A stretch of DNA of 5,700 nt from NCBI GenBank assembly GCA_021778785.1, contig JAJYBX010000150.1:1-5700 (forward strand), given 5' to 3'. A program made the position numbers and the translations under genes. Shown here piece after piece: positions 4,722-5,700 of the stretch; the stretch's first letter is position 1, and each line of letters starts with the position of its first letter. The notes below the pieces were generated by a model, which saw only the letters and a program-made list of their open reading frames with translations, was not told the DNA's origin and did not search any database. Source of the stretch: Acidobacteriota bacterium (lineage in GTDB: Bacteria > Acidobacteriota > Holophagae > Holophagales > Holophagaceae).

Positions 4722-5700
4722 TGCGCGCCCTCCTGTCCATCGCCCTGCTGCTGGCCATCCTCGGGAGCGCCTTCACGTACATGGCGCGCCGGTCCATGGC
4801 CCTGTGCCCGCCCCTGGCGAAGCATCCGGCCGGGGTCTGGGGCTTTCTCGGCCTCTTCTTCCTCCTGATGGTCCTCGTCCCGCTGCTCAACCGGCTCACG
4901 GACCACCGGGCGGATTTCCTGTACTGGCTCAGCTACGGCCTCTTCGGCTTCGTGTCCACGTACCTCGTCTACCTGCTGGCGGCGGACCTGGGCCAGTTCC
5001 TCCTGCGACGTCTGGTCCAGGCACCCGCGTCCCTCGGGACCTGGGCCTTCGGCCTGGCCCTGGGCGCCGCCCTCGTCTCGAACCTCGCGGGCCTCGTCAC
5101 CGCCCTGCGGCCCCCGGTGCTCCGGACGGTGGAGGTGCCGGTCCGCGACCTGCCTGAAGGACTCGACGGCTTCCGCATCGTCCAGATCTCGGACCTGCAC
5201 CTGGGGCCCCTCGTGCCCGCCGCCCGGGTGGATCGGCTCGTGGTCCGCGCCAATGCCCTGGCGCCCGACCTCGTGGCCGTCACCGGGGACCTGGTGGATG
5301 GCGAGGCCGATGGCGTCCGGGCCAAGGCCGAGCGCATGGGGGCCCTGCACGGCACCCATGGCGTCTTCTTCGTGACGGGGAACCACGAGTACTACTCCGG
5401 GGTGGCCAAGTGGATTCCCGTGATCCGCGGCCTGGGCTGGCGCGTCCTCGACAACGCCCACGCGGTGCTGCCGCACCGGGGGGCCACGCTCGTCGTGGCG
5501 GGCATGCCCGACCCGGCGGCCCGGGGGCGGCGGGGCACGGGCCACGGGCCCGATCTTGCCGCGGCCCTGGCCGGGGCGCCGGAGGGAGCGCCGAAGCTGC
5601 TCCTGTTCCACCCGCCCACGGGCTACGAAGCTGCCGAGCGGGCGGGCATCCGGCTCCAGCTCTCCGGCCACACCCACTCGGGCCAGTACTTCCCCTGGAG
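4721..5700 (+). CDS. Membrane-anchored metallophosphoesterase, YkuE-like (3' end outside window)
   Basis: The frame is open from ATG 4721 to the window end (326 codons visible). The start overlaps the cysS stop in TGATG. The N-terminal part has four hydrophobic segments at about residues 2-20, 38-57, 66-90 and 105-128. A calcineurin-like phosphoesterase domain follows with all metal-site motifs in order: SDLHLG (D158, H160), GDLVDG (D190), GNHEYY (N221, H222), the His of FHPP (H297) and SGHTHSGQ (H317, H319). These ligate a di-metal centre, often Mn or Fe. Such membrane phosphoesterases include YkuE and LpxG-type lipid pyrophosphatases; the substrate here is not decidable. With four segments, the catalytic domain and the N-terminus would lie on the same side of the membrane, most likely the cytosol, though topology is inferred. 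Only the last residues after SGQYFPW are missing. Confidence 0.9.
   Translation, partial: MRALLSIALLLAILGSAFTYMARRSMALCPPLAKHPAGVWGFLGLFFLLMVLVPLLNRLTDHRADFLYWLSYGLFGFVSTYLVYLLAADLGQFLLRRLVQAPASLGTWAFGLALGAALVSNLAGLVTALRPPVLRTVEVPVRDLPEGLDGFRIVQISDLHLGPLVPAARVDRLVVRANALAPDLVAVTGDLVDGEADGVRAKAERMGALHGTHGVFFVTGNHEYYSGVAKWIPVIRGLGWRVLDNAHAVLPHRGATLVVAGMPDPAARGRRGTGHGPDLAAALAGAPEGAPKLLLFHPPTGYEAAERAGIRLQLSGHTHSGQYFPW

Noticed and set aside
4211..5677. 488-residue minus-strand ORF opposite the end of cysS and the metallophosphoesterase
   Set aside because: It runs antisense across two real genes and has no recognisable fold. The plus strand carries all the metallophosphoesterase motifs.

Overview
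This is a very GC-rich, densely coding bacterial segment. Codon third positions are overwhelmingly G or C, so long antisense and off-frame ORFs are common and mostly meaningless. The gene set is a Bat-type VWA/TPR membrane protein, exported thioredoxin-fold and small exported proteins, a YbgC-like thioesterase, a GAF protein, cysteinyl-tRNA synthetase and a membrane metallophosphoesterase. With the codon style it would fit an Acidobacteriota lineage such as Holophagae/Geothrix. That placement is an impression from gene content and composition, not a computed result.

Layout. At 2-955 (+) lies the 3' part of a gene for a membrane-anchored VWA protein with a TPR-like periplasmic tail. A perfect 17-bp hairpin (972-1008) separates it from a convergent exported thioredoxin-fold protein at 1029-1439 (-). 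A 164-bp divergent spacer precedes a small exported protein of unknown function at 1604-1981 (+), which ends in another strong GC-rich hairpin (1995-2028). The 130-residue hotdog thioesterase at 2209-2601 (+) follows. Its 3' end overlaps the convergent coiled-coil/GAF gene at 2589-3218 (-) by 13 bp. A 54-bp divergent spacer leads to cysS at 3273-4721 (+), whose stop overlaps the start of a four-TM metallophosphoesterase (4721 to the window end, +, 3' end missing).

The most unusual structure is at 2028-2275. The terminator edge, short leader and first 22 codons of the thioesterase gene occur twice as 82-bp direct repeats with three mismatches. They flank an 84-bp insert (2110-2193) containing a 9-bp/3-nt hairpin and imperfect inverted-repeat ends. 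The downstream copy is the start of an intact gene. The upstream copy is a dead-end remnant that reads into the insert and stops after 47 codons. This looks like an insertion that duplicated its target and so kept the gene usable, or a duplication joined by foreign sequence. An assembly chimera of two strain variants must be excluded.

The rest is ordinary housekeeping or envelope gene content. I see no CRISPR array, tRNA, rRNA, transposase, toxin-antitoxin pair or defence system. cysS and the metallophosphoesterase are probably one translationally coupled operon; the other genes look like single units. No stretch longer than 300 bp lacks a gene.
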